The notes: a model not told the origin generated them from the letters alone. A stretch of 64,000 nucleotides of DNA from Gemmatimonadaceae bacterium (GCA_035533755.1 DATLTC010000054.1:1-64000); one strand, 5' to 3'. Shown: positions 8,533 through 18,257, counted from the first letter of the stretch. Numbers and translations: made by a program.

Positions 8533-10671
8533 GTGACGCGATCCCACCACAAGAAGCTTTCCGACCCGGACCATCGCGTCCTGTTCGAGTCCGCTCCCGG
8601 CCTGTATCTGGTGCTCGCGCCGGACCTCACGATCGTCGCCGCCACCGACGCGTACCTGCGCGCCACGATGACTACCCGCGACCACATCCTGGGCCGCGGG
8701 CTGTTCGACGTTTTTCCCGACAATCCGGGCGACCCCGCGGCATCGGGCACGCGCAATCTCCGAGCCTCGCTCGACCATGTGCGGTCCAGTCTCGTGCCCG
8801 ACACGATGCCGGTGCAGAAGTACGACATCCGCCGCCCGGAGTCCGAGGGCGGCGGATTCGAGGAGCGGTTCTGGAGCCCCGTGAATACCCCGGTGCTCGG
8901 CTCCGACGGCACGCTGGCGTACATCATCCATCGCGTCGAGGATGTCACGGAGTTCGTCCGCCTCCGGCAGCGCGAGAGCGAGAACCGGCTCGTCACCGAC
9001 GAACTCCGCACGCGCGCCGAGCGCACGCAAGCGGAGGTGTACCTGCGCGCGCAGGAGGTGGCCGCGGCCAGCCGGCAACTCAAGGAAACCGAGCAGGGCC
9101 TGCTCCGCGCCAAGGAGGTCGCCGAGCGCGCCAATCGCGCCAAGTCGATCTTCCTCGCCAAGATGAGCCACGAGTTGCGCACGCCCCTCAACTCGATCAT
9201 CGGCTTTTCCGAAGTGCTCCACGACGAGACCTTCGGCGCGCTCAACGAAAAGCAGCGGCGCTACGTGAGCAACGTGCTGAGCAGCGGCCGCCAGCTCCTG
9301 GCGCTGATCAACGACATCCTCGACCTCTCCAAGGTCGAGGCTGGCCGCATGGAGCTGCTGCCCAGCGAATTCTCGATCGCCGGCGCGCTGGCCGACGTGC
9401 GCGCGATCGTCACCGCGCTCGCCGACCGCAAGACGCTCGTCCTGGACGTGGACCTGGACGACGGGCTCCCGCGGATCGTGGCCGACCAGGGCAAGTTCAA
9501 GCAGGTCATGTTCAACCTGCTCAGCAACGCGATCAAGTTCACGCCCGCCACCGGTCGCGTGGCCGTGACCGCGCGCCGGGCCCTGCACGCCGCCGGGCAC
9601 CCCCGCGACGATCTGGTGGAGATCGCGGTGTCGGACACCGGCATCGGGATCCGCCCCGAGGACCAGGAGCGGATCTTTTTCGAGTTCGAGCAGATCGACT
9701 CCGACTACGCGCGCGAGCAGGAGGGCACGGGACTGGGGCTGGCGCTGTCGCGCCGACTCGTGGAGTTGCACGGCGGAAGTCTGTGGGTGGAGAGCCAACT
9801 CGGGGCCGGCAGCACGTTCCGGTTCACGCTCCCCGTGGTGCCGGCGGCGCCGGCAGCCGCGCCGCCGGCGCCGGTCGAGGCGGACGACGGCGGGGACGCG
9901 GAACCCGCCGGGGCCGGTCCGCTCGTGCTCGTCGTGGAGGATGACGCCAAGTCGGGCGAGCTCCTCTCGCACTACCTGAGCAGCGTCGGCTATCGGGTGG
10001 CGCGCGCCGCCAACGGCGTGCAGGCGCTGGCGCAGGCGCGCGCGCTCCGGCCCGACGCGATCACGCTCGACATTCTCCTGCCCGACCGCCACGGGCATGA
10101 AGTGCTGGCGCTGCTCAAGGCGCAGCCGGAGACGCGTGAGATTCCCGTGGTCGTGGTCTCGATCACCGAGAACCGTGAGTTGGGGTTGAGCCTCGGCGCG
10201 GCGGACTGGCTGGTGAAGCCGGCGCGGCGCGAGGACTTCATCGCCGCCATGCAACGCGCCGCGAAGGGCGCGGCGGACCGGCCCGGCGCCCCCGCCGCCA
10301 CCGTGCTCGTGATCGACGACGAGGTCACGGTCCTCGAGTTCCTCACCGACGTGCTGAGCCACCAGGGGTTCCGGGTGATCGCGGCGCGCGGCGGGCGCGA
10401 AGGGCTGGCGCGCGCCGCCGATTCCTCCCCCGACGTGGTGGTCCTCGATCTCATGATGCCCGACGTCTCCGGGTTCGACGTGGTGCGGGAGATCCGCGCC
10501 GGCGCCGAGGGGCGCAACGTCCCGATCGTGGTGTTCACCGTGAAGGATCTCACGGCCCGCGAGCGCGCCGAGCTCGCGACGGTTCACGGCGTCGTGCAGA
10601 AGGGGCGCGGCCGCGAGGCGCTGCTCCACGCGCTGCGGAGCATCGCGCGTCCGGACGCCGCGGGGGCGTGA
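8533..10671 (+). CDS. Hybrid sensor histidine kinase PAS-HisKA-HATPase-REC-REC
   Basis: 712 residues from the GTG at 8533; a TTG at 8503 would add ten residues, and neither has a good Shine-Dalgarno. A PAS domain covers about 10-140, a coiled coil about 145-200, the H-box is FLAKMSHELRTPLNS with His213, and the HATPase has NAIKFTP, DTGIGI and GTGLGLALSR. An Ala/Pro-rich linker leads to two receivers with phospho-acceptors D513 (LDILLPD) and D639 (LDLMMPD). The second receiver ends with QKGRGRE where the usual KP motif would be, a divergence from the norm. No membrane segment is present. The stop overlaps the start of the next gene (TGATG), so the three kinase/regulator genes from here to 12166 are likely one operon. 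Confidence 0.92.
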   Translation: MTRSHHKKLSDPDHRVLFESAPGLYLVLAPDLTIVAATDAYLRATMTTRDHILGRGLFDVFPDNPGDPAASGTRNLRASLDHVRSSLVPDTMPVQKYDIRRPESEGGGFEERFWSPVNTPVLGSDGTLAYIIHRVEDVTEFVRLRQRESENRLVTDELRTRAERTQAEVYLRAQEVAAASRQLKETEQGLLRAKEVAERANRAKSIFLAKMSHELRTPLNSIIGFSEVLHDETFGALNEKQRRYVSNVLSSGRQLLALINDILDLSKVEAGRMELLPSEFSIAGALADVRAIVTALADRKTLVLDVDLDDGLPRIVADQGKFKQVMFNLLSNAIKFTPATGRVAVTARRALHAAGHPRDDLVEIAVSDTGIGIRPEDQERIFFEFEQIDSDYAREQEGTGLGLALSRRLVELHGGSLWVESQLGAGSTFRFTLPVVPAAPAAAPPAPVEADDGGDAEPAGAGPLVLVVEDDAKSGELLSHYLSSVGYRVARAANGVQALAQARALRPDAITLDILLPDRHGHEVLALLKAQPETREIPVVVVSITENRELGLSLGAADWLVKPARREDFIAAMQRAAKGAADRPGAPAATVLVIDDEVTVLEFLTDVLSHQGFRVIAARGGREGLARAADSSPDVVVLDLMMPDVSGFDVVREIRAGAEGRNVPIVVFTVKDLTARERAELATVHGVVQKGRGREALLHALRSIARPDAAGA

Positions 10672-11048
10672 TGGCGACGATCCTCGTGGTGGAAGACAAT
10701 CGCCTCAACATGGAGCTGGTCACCGACCTGCTCGAGGCGGCGGGACACGTCGTGCGTCCGGCGACGACCGCCGAGGAGGGGCTCGCGATGGCGCGCGCCG
10801 AGCAGCCCGACCTCATCCTGATGGACATCCGTCTGCCCGGCATGCCGGGCTCGATGGCCGTGCGCGTACTCAAGGACGACCTGCGCACCGAGCGCATTCC
10901 GACCATCGCCCTCACGGCCCAGGCCATGAAGGGCGACGACGAGTCGGCGCTGGAAGTCGGGTTCGACGGATATCTATCCAAGCCGATCGACACGCGCCAA
11001 TTCCCGGCGGAAGTGGAGCGCTTCCTGAACCTTCGGGGGCGCGTCTGA
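10671..11048 (+). CDS. Single-domain response regulator (DivK/CheY-like)
   Basis: 125 residues, starting at the ATG that shares one base with the upstream kinase's stop codon (TGATG). It is a stand-alone receiver: VVEDN, phospho-acceptor D52 (LILMDIRLPG), Thr/Lys switch residues (IALTAQAM, YLSKPID). DivK-type receivers shuttle phosphate or regulate kinases by binding. Sandwiched between a kinase with two receivers and a receiver-kinase, it is likely a relay component within this operon. The normal IRMP loop reads RLPGMPGS. Confidence 0.92.
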   Translation: MATILVVEDNRLNMELVTDLLEAAGHVVRPATTAEEGLAMARAEQPDLILMDIRLPGMPGSMAVRVLKDDLRTERIPTIALTAQAMKGDDESALEVGFDGYLSKPIDTRQFPAEVERFLNLRGRV

Positions 11049-11089
11049 CGGTCCCGCCTTCCGCGCACGACGCGCCGCTCACCGGCCGC

Positions 11090-12166
11090 GTGCTGGTCGT
11101 GGACGACCACGCCGGAAACCGCCTGCTCCTGCGCGATCTGCTCGACGCGCAGGGGCACACCGTGGTCGAGGCCACGGACGGCGCCGCGGCGCTCCAGCAC
11201 GTGAGCGACCAGCTACCGGACGTGATCCTGCTCGACGTCCAGATGCCGGGGATGGATGGGTTCGAGGTCTGCCGACGGCTCAAGTCGTCGCCGGCGTCCG
11301 CCGCCATTCCGGTGCTGCTGGTCACGGCGCTCAGCGCGCGCGAGGACCGACTGGAGGGCATCCGCGCCGGCGCCAACGACTTCGTGACCAAGCCCGTGGA
11401 CACAGCCGATCTCGTGCTCCGCGTGCGGAACGCCATGCAGACGCGCCATCTCCACGCGCGCGTCGAGGCGCAGTACCGGAACCTGGGCGAGATGGAACGG
11501 CTGCGCGACAGTCTGGTGCACATGGTGGCGCACGATCTCCGCTCGCCGCTGGCCGGCGTGCATGCCATTCTCGAGATGCTGCAGATGGATGCCGAACTGC
11601 TGCCTCCGGACAGCGCGGCGTTCCTGAGCGATGCGCTGCGCCTCACGCGCCGCGCCGCCGACATGATCGGCGATCTGCTGGACGTGAGCCGCCTCGAGGC
11701 CGGCCGCCTCCCGGTGGAGCACGAGCGCGTGGACCTCGGCGCCCTCACCGCCGAGGCCGTGCGCGGGATGTATGCCGGATCGGTGCGCATGCTGTGCGTG
11801 CCGCCGCCGTCGCCCGTCGTGATCCAGGGCGACGGCAAACTGCTGGCCCGCGTGGTGACCAACCTGCTCGACAACGCGGTGAAGTTCACGCCCAAGGGCG
11901 GCACCGTGCGCGTGGCCGTGACCGAAGACGACCGCGGCTGCACCGTGACCGTGACCGACGAGGGGCCCGGCGTGCCGCCGGACGCGCGCGCGGCGATCTT
12001 CGACAAGTTCGCGCAGGTGCCCGGCGTGTTGCAGCCGCGGCGATCGAGCGGCCTGGGGCTCACGTTCTGCAAGCTCGTGATCGACGCGCACCATGGCACG
12101 ATCGGCGTCGACAGCGCCGCCGGCGGCGGCAGCGCATTCTGGTTCGTGTTGCCGGGGCCGGCCTGA
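11090..12166 (+). CDS. Response regulator-histidine kinase fusion (REC-HisKA-HATPase)
   Basis: 358 residues from the GTG at 11090, the first standard start codon in this frame after the previous gene; the receiver begins almost at once (MLVVDDHAGN). D49 (ILLDVQMPGMDG) is the phospho-acceptor and K101 (VTKPVD) its partner. A linker of about 25 residues leads to the H-box (HMVAHDLRSPL, His148) and an HATPase with NAVKFTP, DEGPGVP and SGLGLTFCK. A kinase controlled by its own N-terminal receiver is a typical downstream relay member, so it probably receives signals from the upstream hybrid kinase or the small regulator. No DNA-binding domain exists in the whole three-gene operon. It is convergent with the kinase gene ending at 12195. 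Confidence 0.92.
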   Translation: MLVVDDHAGNRLLLRDLLDAQGHTVVEATDGAAALQHVSDQLPDVILLDVQMPGMDGFEVCRRLKSSPASAAIPVLLVTALSAREDRLEGIRAGANDFVTKPVDTADLVLRVRNAMQTRHLHARVEAQYRNLGEMERLRDSLVHMVAHDLRSPLAGVHAILEMLQMDAELLPPDSAAFLSDALRLTRRAADMIGDLLDVSRLEAGRLPVEHERVDLGALTAEAVRGMYAGSVRMLCVPPPSPVVIQGDGKLLARVVTNLLDNAVKFTPKGGTVRVAVTEDDRGCTVTVTDEGPGVPPDARAAIFDKFAQVPGVLQPRRSSGLGLTFCKLVIDAHHGTIGVDSAAGGGSAFWFVLPGPA

Positions 12167-12172
12167 TCGGGG

Positions 12173-12188
12173 CCGCCGCGCGCGGCGG
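12173..12188. terminator. 16-bp GC palindrome between convergent genes
   Basis: CCGCCGCG followed by CGCGGCGG lies between the stop codons of two convergent genes (12166 and 12195). It can fold as a 6-bp stem with a CGCG loop in either direction. No T-run is present, so it is only a candidate bidirectional terminator. Confidence 0.45.
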
Positions 12189-12194
12189 GCGCGG

Positions 12195-14879
12195 TCAGTG
12201 GGTCGTCGAATCCGCGCGAAGCCCGCGGCGCGCTTCCGCCCACCAGTTGTGGACGACGACCAGACGGGGATTGTCGCCCTTGAGCACGAGCAGGGTCTTG
12301 CCGTCGGGCGACACGTCGTAATTGGCGTGGGGCGAGACGGCCGGCAGATAGTCGTCGTCCATGAACGTCGTGCGCGACGTCACCCGGAAAGGCCGGGTTG
12401 CCGCGATCGCGGCCGCCACGAAGCGGCCGTTGCTCCGATAGAACAGGCGCCGGCCGTCGCGCGCCCACACCGGCTCCGTCCCGCCGGTGCTCGAGATCTG
12501 GATCCGCGGGCCCGGTCCGGGAAAGGGCTGCACCACGACCTGCGCGGTGCCCGACTCGTCGGTCACGAACGCCACCCAGTGCCCGTCGGGCGAGACGCGA
12601 GCCATGAACTCCTGGAACCGCGTGCCGGCGATCGACCTGAGCGTCGTGTCGCCGCTCAGCATCCGGTATCCGACGTCGCCGCCCGTCGTATCCACCTGGA
12701 ACACGATGGCGCGCGCGTCGGGCGTCATGACCGCCTCGTAATAGGCGGCCGTGGGACTGGCCAGGAGCACGGTGGCCGGCGCGCTCTCATCGATCGGCTG
12801 CCACCAGATGGCGGAGCGCGCTCCGCGGTCGGAGCGATACATCACCCGCGTACCGTCGGCCGACCACTCCGGCCGTTCGTTGACCGAGCCGCCGCTGGAG
12901 AGACGCCGCAGGCCGCGAGTAGCAAAATCATATATCCAGATGTCGCTCGTCGCGCCGGACGTGATCGACAGCGCCAGCCGCTTGCCGTCGGGCGAGTATC
13001 GCGGAAACCCGTAGCCCCGGACTTCCGGGAGCACCGGCGTCTCGCCGTCGGCGTTGGCGAGCACCACTTGGGATTTCGCGCCCCCGGTGGCATAGACGAG
13101 CGTTCCGGCGTTCGAGAGCGCGGCCTGGGCGCCGGCGCGATTCCCGGTCGCCACGTCGCCCACCGCCGGCACCGCCGGGCCCGTCGCGGAGCCCGAGGCG
13201 ACATCGAACGGCGCCACGACCAGACTTCCCGTGGTGTTGGCATAAACCAACGAACCATCCATGGCGCCGAGCACGCTCGTGGCCGGCACGTCGAGCCGGC
13301 GCGCCCGGCCGGTAGAGAGCGTCAGCATCCCGACCCGCACGGCTTCGAGCCCTCCGGAGCCCCAACTGGAGTACGCCACGTGATCGCCATCCGCGATCGC
13401 CGTCGGGAAGTACTGGCCCTCCTCGCCTCCCGCGGTGTCGAGCGCCGCGACTGCCGGCTTCGCGCCGCCCGCGGCGGGGAACGAGACCAGGTGTCCGGTG
13501 ATGCTGACGACGATCGTGCCGTCGCGAGTCCAGGTGCCCCCGACCATGTTGGCGATTTCGGCGATGGGCTGCGGGGCACCACCGCGCACATTCACCTTCA
13601 ACAGCCGCCCCGCCACCCAGAACGCGATCCACTGTCCGTCCGGCGAGAAGAACGGCTGGACCCCGCCTTCCGTGCCCGGGATCGGGGAGGCCGCCAATTC
13701 GTCCAACCGGCGGATGTACAGCCGCGCGACGCCGTCGGCGCCGATTCCCGAAATGACGATCGTGGAACCGTCCGGCGAGATCGCGACCCCCATCCCCCCA
13801 CTCGTTCCCACGGCGCTGCGAATCATCGGCGTGACGCCTTGGGGCAGATCCACCGCGAACCGTTCCACCGTCGCCTCCGGCGCGCGGCGCGCAGCGATCC
13901 ACATCCGGGCGGCGAACGCAACGGCCGCGATGGCGATCACGACGCTGCCGAGCACGAGCGGATGGCGGAGCGAGGCACGCCATCCACTGGGCGAGCCCGC
14001 ATGGCCTGCGCCGCGCCCGGCTGCGCCGAGCGACGCCGCCGGCGCGGCCGGCGCGGCGAGCGCATCCGCGAATGCCTGCGCCGTGGGGAACCGGTCGGCG
14101 GGCAGCTTCTCCAGCGCCCTGTGCACGGCATACGCCACCGGCTCGGGCGTGCTCTTGCGCAGCATCGTCACGGGCTCGGGCTCGGCGCTCATCACCTTGG
14201 CCACCACCGCCTGCACGGTGGACCCCGTGAACGGCGGATCGCCGGTGAGCATCTCGTACAGCACGGCGCCCAGCGCGTAGACGTCGCTTCGGGCGTCGAT
14301 CTGCTTCTCGCCCATCGCCTGCTCGGGGCTCATGTACTGCGGCGTGCCCAGGCTGAGCCCCGTCTGGGTCATCCGCGCGCCGGCCGCGCTCTGGATCGCC
14401 AGCGCGATGCCGAAGTCGGCGACGGTCGCGCGGCCGTCGTGCAACAGGATGTTCTCGGGCTTGACGTCGCGGTGGATCACGCCGTGGCGGTGCGCGTAGT
14501 CGAGCGCGCTGGCCACCTCGCAGGTGATGCGCACCGCGTCGGCGATGGGGAGCGGCTTCTCGCGATCCAGCCGGTCGCGCAGCGACTCGCCCTCGACGTA
14601 CGGCATCACGTAGAACAGCAGGCCGTCCGCCTCGCCCGAATCGTGCAGGGGGAGGATGTGCGGATGCTGCAGATTGGCCGTGGTCTTGATATCGCTCAGG
14701 AAGCGCTGGGCGCCCAGCGCGGCCGCGAGATCCGGATGAAGCACCTTGATCGCGACCTTGCGGTCGTGCTTGAGGTCCTCGGCGAGGTACACCGTGGCCA
14801 TGCCGCCGGCGCCGAGTTCGCGCTCGATGCGGTAGCGGTCGTGCAACGCGTTACGAAGGCTGGCTGCGACGTCGCTCAA
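12195..14879 (-). CDS. Membrane Ser/Thr protein kinase with extracytoplasmic WD40/TolB-like propeller
   Basis: 894 residues from the TTG at 14879, which has GGAG 6 bases upstream and gives the usual short lead-in (LSDVAASLRNALHDRYRIERE); the frame is open to 15017. The kinase domain spans about 15-280: Gly loop GAGGMA, Lys45 (VAIKVL), Asp138 (HRDVKPEN), Asp155 (ADFG), MSPEQ. The alpha-C acid is Asp63 instead of the more common Glu. A single membrane helix follows (about 322-345, VLGSVVIAIAAVAFAARMW). The remaining roughly 540 residues carry repeated SPDG motifs (ISPDGSTI, SPDGQWIAFW, SPDGKRLAL, SPDGHWVAF) of a TolB/Tricorn beta-propeller. It should sense something outside the membrane and phosphorylate cytoplasmic targets. 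Confidence 0.9.
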   Translation of the reverse strand: MSDVAASLRNALHDRYRIERELGAGGMATVYLAEDLKHDRKVAIKVLHPDLAAALGAQRFLSDIKTTANLQHPHILPLHDSGEADGLLFYVMPYVEGESLRDRLDREKPLPIADAVRITCEVASALDYAHRHGVIHRDVKPENILLHDGRATVADFGIALAIQSAAGARMTQTGLSLGTPQYMSPEQAMGEKQIDARSDVYALGAVLYEMLTGDPPFTGSTVQAVVAKVMSAEPEPVTMLRKSTPEPVAYAVHRALEKLPADRFPTAQAFADALAAPAAPAASLGAAGRGAGHAGSPSGWRASLRHPLVLGSVVIAIAAVAFAARMWIAARRAPEATVERFAVDLPQGVTPMIRSAVGTSGGMGVAISPDGSTIVISGIGADGVARLYIRRLDELAASPIPGTEGGVQPFFSPDGQWIAFWVAGRLLKVNVRGGAPQPIAEIANMVGGTWTRDGTIVVSITGHLVSFPAAGGAKPAVAALDTAGGEEGQYFPTAIADGDHVAYSSWGSGGLEAVRVGMLTLSTGRARRLDVPATSVLGAMDGSLVYANTTGSLVVAPFDVASGSATGPAVPAVGDVATGNRAGAQAALSNAGTLVYATGGAKSQVVLANADGETPVLPEVRGYGFPRYSPDGKRLALSITSGATSDIWIYDFATRGLRRLSSGGSVNERPEWSADGTRVMYRSDRGARSAIWWQPIDESAPATVLLASPTAAYYEAVMTPDARAIVFQVDTTGGDVGYRMLSGDTTLRSIAGTRFQEFMARVSPDGHWVAFVTDESGTAQVVVQPFPGPGPRIQISSTGGTEPVWARDGRRLFYRSNGRFVAAAIAATRPFRVTSRTTFMDDDYLPAVSPHANYDVSPDGKTLLVLKGDNPRLVVVHNWWAEARRGLRADSTTH

Positions 14880-15014
14880 GGCGCGCTCCGTGTGGATCGG
14901 GCGGATCTGCCGGCACGAGAGATCAGACGCCGTGACGGCGTCCGACCGCGGGCCCGATGTGGGGAGCGCCCGGGAGTTCGGCGCGGAAGGCCCGCCGGAG
15001 CCTCCGCGTCGGGG

Positions 15015-15022
15015 CAAACATA
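15015..15022 (-). promoter_or_regulatory. TATGTTTG promoter-like element upstream of propeller kinase
   Basis: An exact TAnnTTTG match on the minus strand, 135 bases before the proposed TTG start of the kinase. It is the only AT-rich element between the M14 peptidase stop (15060) and the kinase. If used, the transcript has a leader of roughly 130 bases. Confidence 0.4.
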
Positions 15023-15059
15023 GGGGCCGGCCGCCCGGACGGGCAAGTGTTCCGACGCG

Positions 15060-18000
15060 CTACCGCGCGTCCAGCACCCGCCCGGCGTTCAGGTGGTCCC
15101 AGTTCAGCATCGTGTTGAACACCAGGAAATAGGTGCCGATCGTTTCGCCGCGATAGATCGGGTTGTTGGCGAACAGCACGATATGCCCCTTCCCGTATGG
15201 GTCATCGACGACGAGCGGCCGCTGGGCGATGTCGGCGCCGCCGCCGAGGAGCCCCGACACCAGCAGGTCGTGCTGGTCGGTGTACCGCAGCGCCACGCGC
15301 GGACGCTGATCGGGCGGGATGACGTTGAGCGGATTGCGCAGCTGCTCATCGGTGATCGGCGCCGCCTGCCAGGGCTCCACGGTCGGACGCGGCGGCGCCT
15401 GGAATTCCGGCGCCAGCGCCGGCCGGCCCTGCACTTCGTCCTGGTCGGCCGCCGTGCCGCGGCCGGTGGGACGGCCCGCCGCGCCGCCGCCGAACCGCCC
15501 GCCCCCGCGTCCCCCGCGGACGTTGCTGACGCCGAAGCTCTCGCCGTCCTCGCTGTACACGGCCAGGCTGTCCCTCACGCCGTACACGATGGGGCTCGCG
15601 TTGTCCACGATCCGCGCGCGCAGCAGGCTGCCCACCACTTCCTGGCCGCGCGGCTGGTTGTCGCTCACGCCGTTGGTCAATCCGTACTGCATGGCGAGCT
15701 GCGCGGTGCTGCCCACGCCGATCAGCACGCCGCCCCGGGCCACGAAGTCCTGCAGGTGCTGCAACCCGTCCCAGCCCAGACCGGGCCGGATGTCGTCGGT
15801 CTGGGCCCAGGTGCCGATGTTCGGCGTCTGGGGCGTGTTCTTCCACGGCATCGGGTTCCGCCACATGGGCATCCCCTCGACGATGGCCTGCGGGCTTGCG
15901 CCCACGGGCGGGAAGATGACCACGTCGTACTTGGCGTTGAGGTCGGCGTCGCGGGCCACGTCCTGCGTGCTGATGTAGGCGTACGGCAGGTGCAGGAAGT
16001 CGAACGCCTCGCGCCACCAACCCTCGGTCTGCGTGCCCTGCCAGGCGTGCACGATCGCCACGCGCGCGGCCCGCAACGGGTGCATGGCCACCGCCGGCGC
16101 CGACGGCAGCGCGTACGCCTCGAGCCCGAGCGCCCTGGTGGCGCTGTCAAGGACGGCCCGTGACACGCCGCGGATGATGAACGTGCCGCGATCGAACCGG
16201 CGTCCATCGGCCGTGAACGAATCCTCGGCGGCCTGGAAGTCCGCGTCCTTCAACGCGTAGCGCAGCGTGGCGAGCGCGTTGTCGCCGTTGTGGTTGATGG
16301 CGAACACGCTCCCGCTGCCGTGCACGCCACCCGGCGCCGAGATCTGGCCGGTCACCTCCTGCATGGCCGCGGCGAGCACGGTGGTGTCGGTCACGCGCAC
16401 GCACTCGACGTCGAAGCCTTCGGGGAACGTCCACCCGGTGTCGTCGTACGGATGCTTCTGCGGATCGTTGGGCGACCAGAACTGGTAGTCGAGCAGCGCG
16501 TCGGCGATGCGCGAGTACGGCTGATCCATGCGAATGACGTAGCTGCCGGCCGGGAAGGTGCGCGGCACCATGGCGGGCGGCGGCGCGCTCTCGCCGCCAC
16601 CGCGCGCTCCGCGGCCGTTGGCGGGTCGCTTGCCGGGCACGTTCACGGTGAACGGCGCCGTGGCCCGCGAGATCTCGACGTGCTGCCGCTGCAACACCTG
16701 CAGCAGGCCCACCTGGGCGCCAGGCCGCGGATCGTCCCCGGGCAACACGTAGGCGGCGGGGCCTTCGGTGGTGGCCTTCTCGATGGATCGCTTGGCCTTG
16801 GTGTAAAAGTTCTCGAGGAACAGCTGCCGGTTGTTGGCAAAGTACTCCAGCGAAACGAGCAGGCCGGTCTGCTCGTAGTTGTTGTTGTCGCGCAGCGACC
16901 ACTTCACGTGCGGGAGCGGCGGATCCTGGCGGTACCAGGTCTTGTCGGTCTCGCTGGGCGACAGCGTGCGCTCCACGGTCTCGGCGGTGCCGCCGTTGCC
17001 GAACGTCTCGTACAGGCGGCTGATGCCGTTGTGCATGGCGGCGATGAACATCAGGTAGCCGGGCGACCAGGTGTCGAAGTTGCCGTGGGCGAACACGCCG
17101 GGCATGCCGAACCGCGTCATCTCCTGCACGTTGTTCCAGCCGAGCATCTGCCATTCGTTGGCGAGCAGCGGATCGATCCACGCGTTGTAGGGGCCGTCGC
17201 CGACGGTGTTGTCGTACATGAACGGCACGGATTCGTGGAGGTCGTGCAGCACCTGGGCGTTCCAGCCCACGTACGTGTTGAGCACGTTCCGCGTGAGGTC
17301 GAGCGTGGCGCCCATGGCATCGCGGTTGTTGTCGTGCGCCACGTAGTGGCCCCAGTAGATGAGCGGCGGCGCCGTCTCGCCGGGGTGGGCCATGTGCCAG
17401 TGGAAGAGATCCACCTCGCGGTCGCGGCCGTCCACCTCGACGATCGGGGTTATTAGTGTAATCAGATGGTCGCGGATGTTTCGCACGTACGGGCTCTCGT
17501 CCACGGCCAGGCGGTAGGCCAGCTCCATGAGCGCGGTGGGAGCGCCCGATTCGGTGGAGTGGATGGTGCCGGTGATGTAGTACACGGGCGTGGTCTGCGG
17601 GATGAGCTGTTCGGCCGTGGCGTCGTTCATGCCGATGGTGCGCGGGTCGGCGAGCTTGGCGAGGTTGGCCCGGTTGCGGTCGAGATTCTTCCACACCGCC
17701 TCCGACGCCACGCCGACGGCGATCATCTCGCGCCCCTCCTCGGTGTGGCCGATGGTCCACACGCGCACCCGCGGGCTCGACTTGGCGAGCAGCCGCATGT
17801 ACGCGTACACCTGCGACGAGTACGGCAGGTTGTCCCTGGCGCCGGCGATGTCGCCGAGCACGGCCATCGGGGTGGGCACGGTCTTCGATGCGGGGAGGTA
17901 GTCCACCAGCGGCGAGCTGAAGAATGGCTCGGTGGTGTACTCCCTGATCCGCGCGGTGTACGCCGAATCGATGGGCTGGCGCGGATCGCGTCCGGGCTTG

Positions 18001-18101
18001 AGGCCCTGCAGTTCGCCCTGGGCGTGGGCGGCGGCGGTGGGGGCGGCGAGCAGGAGTGCGGCGCCGAGCGTGGCGAACGGGGGGAAGAGACTGCGCCTCA
18101 T
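15060..18101 (-). CDS. Secreted M14-family zinc carboxypeptidase-like protein
   Basis: 1013 residues. The ATG at 18101 begins a signal peptide (MRRSLFPPFATLGAALLLAA, cleavage near AHAQ); the frame stays open upstream but there runs across the neighbouring promoter. The M14 domain covers about 90-420: zinc ligands H181 and E184 (TGTIHSTESGAP) and a downstream His (H289 in VLHDLHES). The C-terminal half (about 700-1013) resembles a glutamine-amidotransferase-like/ThuA-type fold (VAIVHAWQGTQTEGWWREAF, DVVIFPPVG, FVARGGVLIGVG) interrupted by a Gly/Arg-rich loop near 850-880. This large M14 architecture is common in secreted peptidases of soil bacteria. It should act in the periplasm or outside the cell on peptides. 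Confidence 0.88.
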   Translation of the reverse strand: MRRSLFPPFATLGAALLLAAPTAAAHAQGELQGLKPGRDPRQPIDSAYTARIREYTTEPFFSSPLVDYLPASKTVPTPMAVLGDIAGARDNLPYSSQVYAYMRLLAKSSPRVRVWTIGHTEEGREMIAVGVASEAVWKNLDRNRANLAKLADPRTIGMNDATAEQLIPQTTPVYYITGTIHSTESGAPTALMELAYRLAVDESPYVRNIRDHLITLITPIVEVDGRDREVDLFHWHMAHPGETAPPLIYWGHYVAHDNNRDAMGATLDLTRNVLNTYVGWNAQVLHDLHESVPFMYDNTVGDGPYNAWIDPLLANEWQMLGWNNVQEMTRFGMPGVFAHGNFDTWSPGYLMFIAAMHNGISRLYETFGNGGTAETVERTLSPSETDKTWYRQDPPLPHVKWSLRDNNNYEQTGLLVSLEYFANNRQLFLENFYTKAKRSIEKATTEGPAAYVLPGDDPRPGAQVGLLQVLQRQHVEISRATAPFTVNVPGKRPANGRGARGGGESAPPPAMVPRTFPAGSYVIRMDQPYSRIADALLDYQFWSPNDPQKHPYDDTGWTFPEGFDVECVRVTDTTVLAAAMQEVTGQISAPGGVHGSGSVFAINHNGDNALATLRYALKDADFQAAEDSFTADGRRFDRGTFIIRGVSRAVLDSATRALGLEAYALPSAPAVAMHPLRAARVAIVHAWQGTQTEGWWREAFDFLHLPYAYISTQDVARDADLNAKYDVVIFPPVGASPQAIVEGMPMWRNPMPWKNTPQTPNIGTWAQTDDIRPGLGWDGLQHLQDFVARGGVLIGVGSTAQLAMQYGLTNGVSDNQPRGQEVVGSLLRARIVDNASPIVYGVRDSLAVYSEDGESFGVSNVRGGRGGGRFGGGAAGRPTGRGTAADQDEVQGRPALAPEFQAPPRPTVEPWQAAPITDEQLRNPLNVIPPDQRPRVALRYTDQHDLLVSGLLGGGADIAQRPLVVDDPYGKGHIVLFANNPIYRGETIGTYFLVFNTMLNWDHLNAGRVLDAR

Positions 18102-18242
18102 GACGGGCCTCGGGAGCGTGGGACGGGACGTCCGGATACCGGCCAGAAATTGGGTGCGCGCGCGGGCCGGCGCCAGACGGGGCCCGGGTCGCACCCCCAC
18201 CGAAAGTTTACAGGCGCCGCGACACGCCACCGGGCCGGCTTC

Positions 18243-18250
18243 TATATTCC
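18243..18250 (+). promoter_or_regulatory. Promoter-like TATATTCC directly upstream of DUF5916 gene
   Basis: TATATT ends 9 bases before the ATG at 18258 and there is no Shine-Dalgarno between them. If this is the -10 box, transcription would begin at or within a few bases of the start codon (leaderless). Confidence 0.4.
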
Positions 18251-18257
18251 CCCCACC

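Noticed and set aside
8410-10629. 739-codon minus-strand open frame opposite the hybrid kinase
   Set aside because: The plus strand has H-box, HATPase and two receivers; the minus translation is low-complexity.
12093-15023. 976-codon plus-strand open frame across the propeller kinase
   Set aside because: Its translation is Arg/His/Gly-rich without any motif, and the minus strand encodes an obvious kinase-propeller. It is an antisense shadow of high-GC coding sequence.
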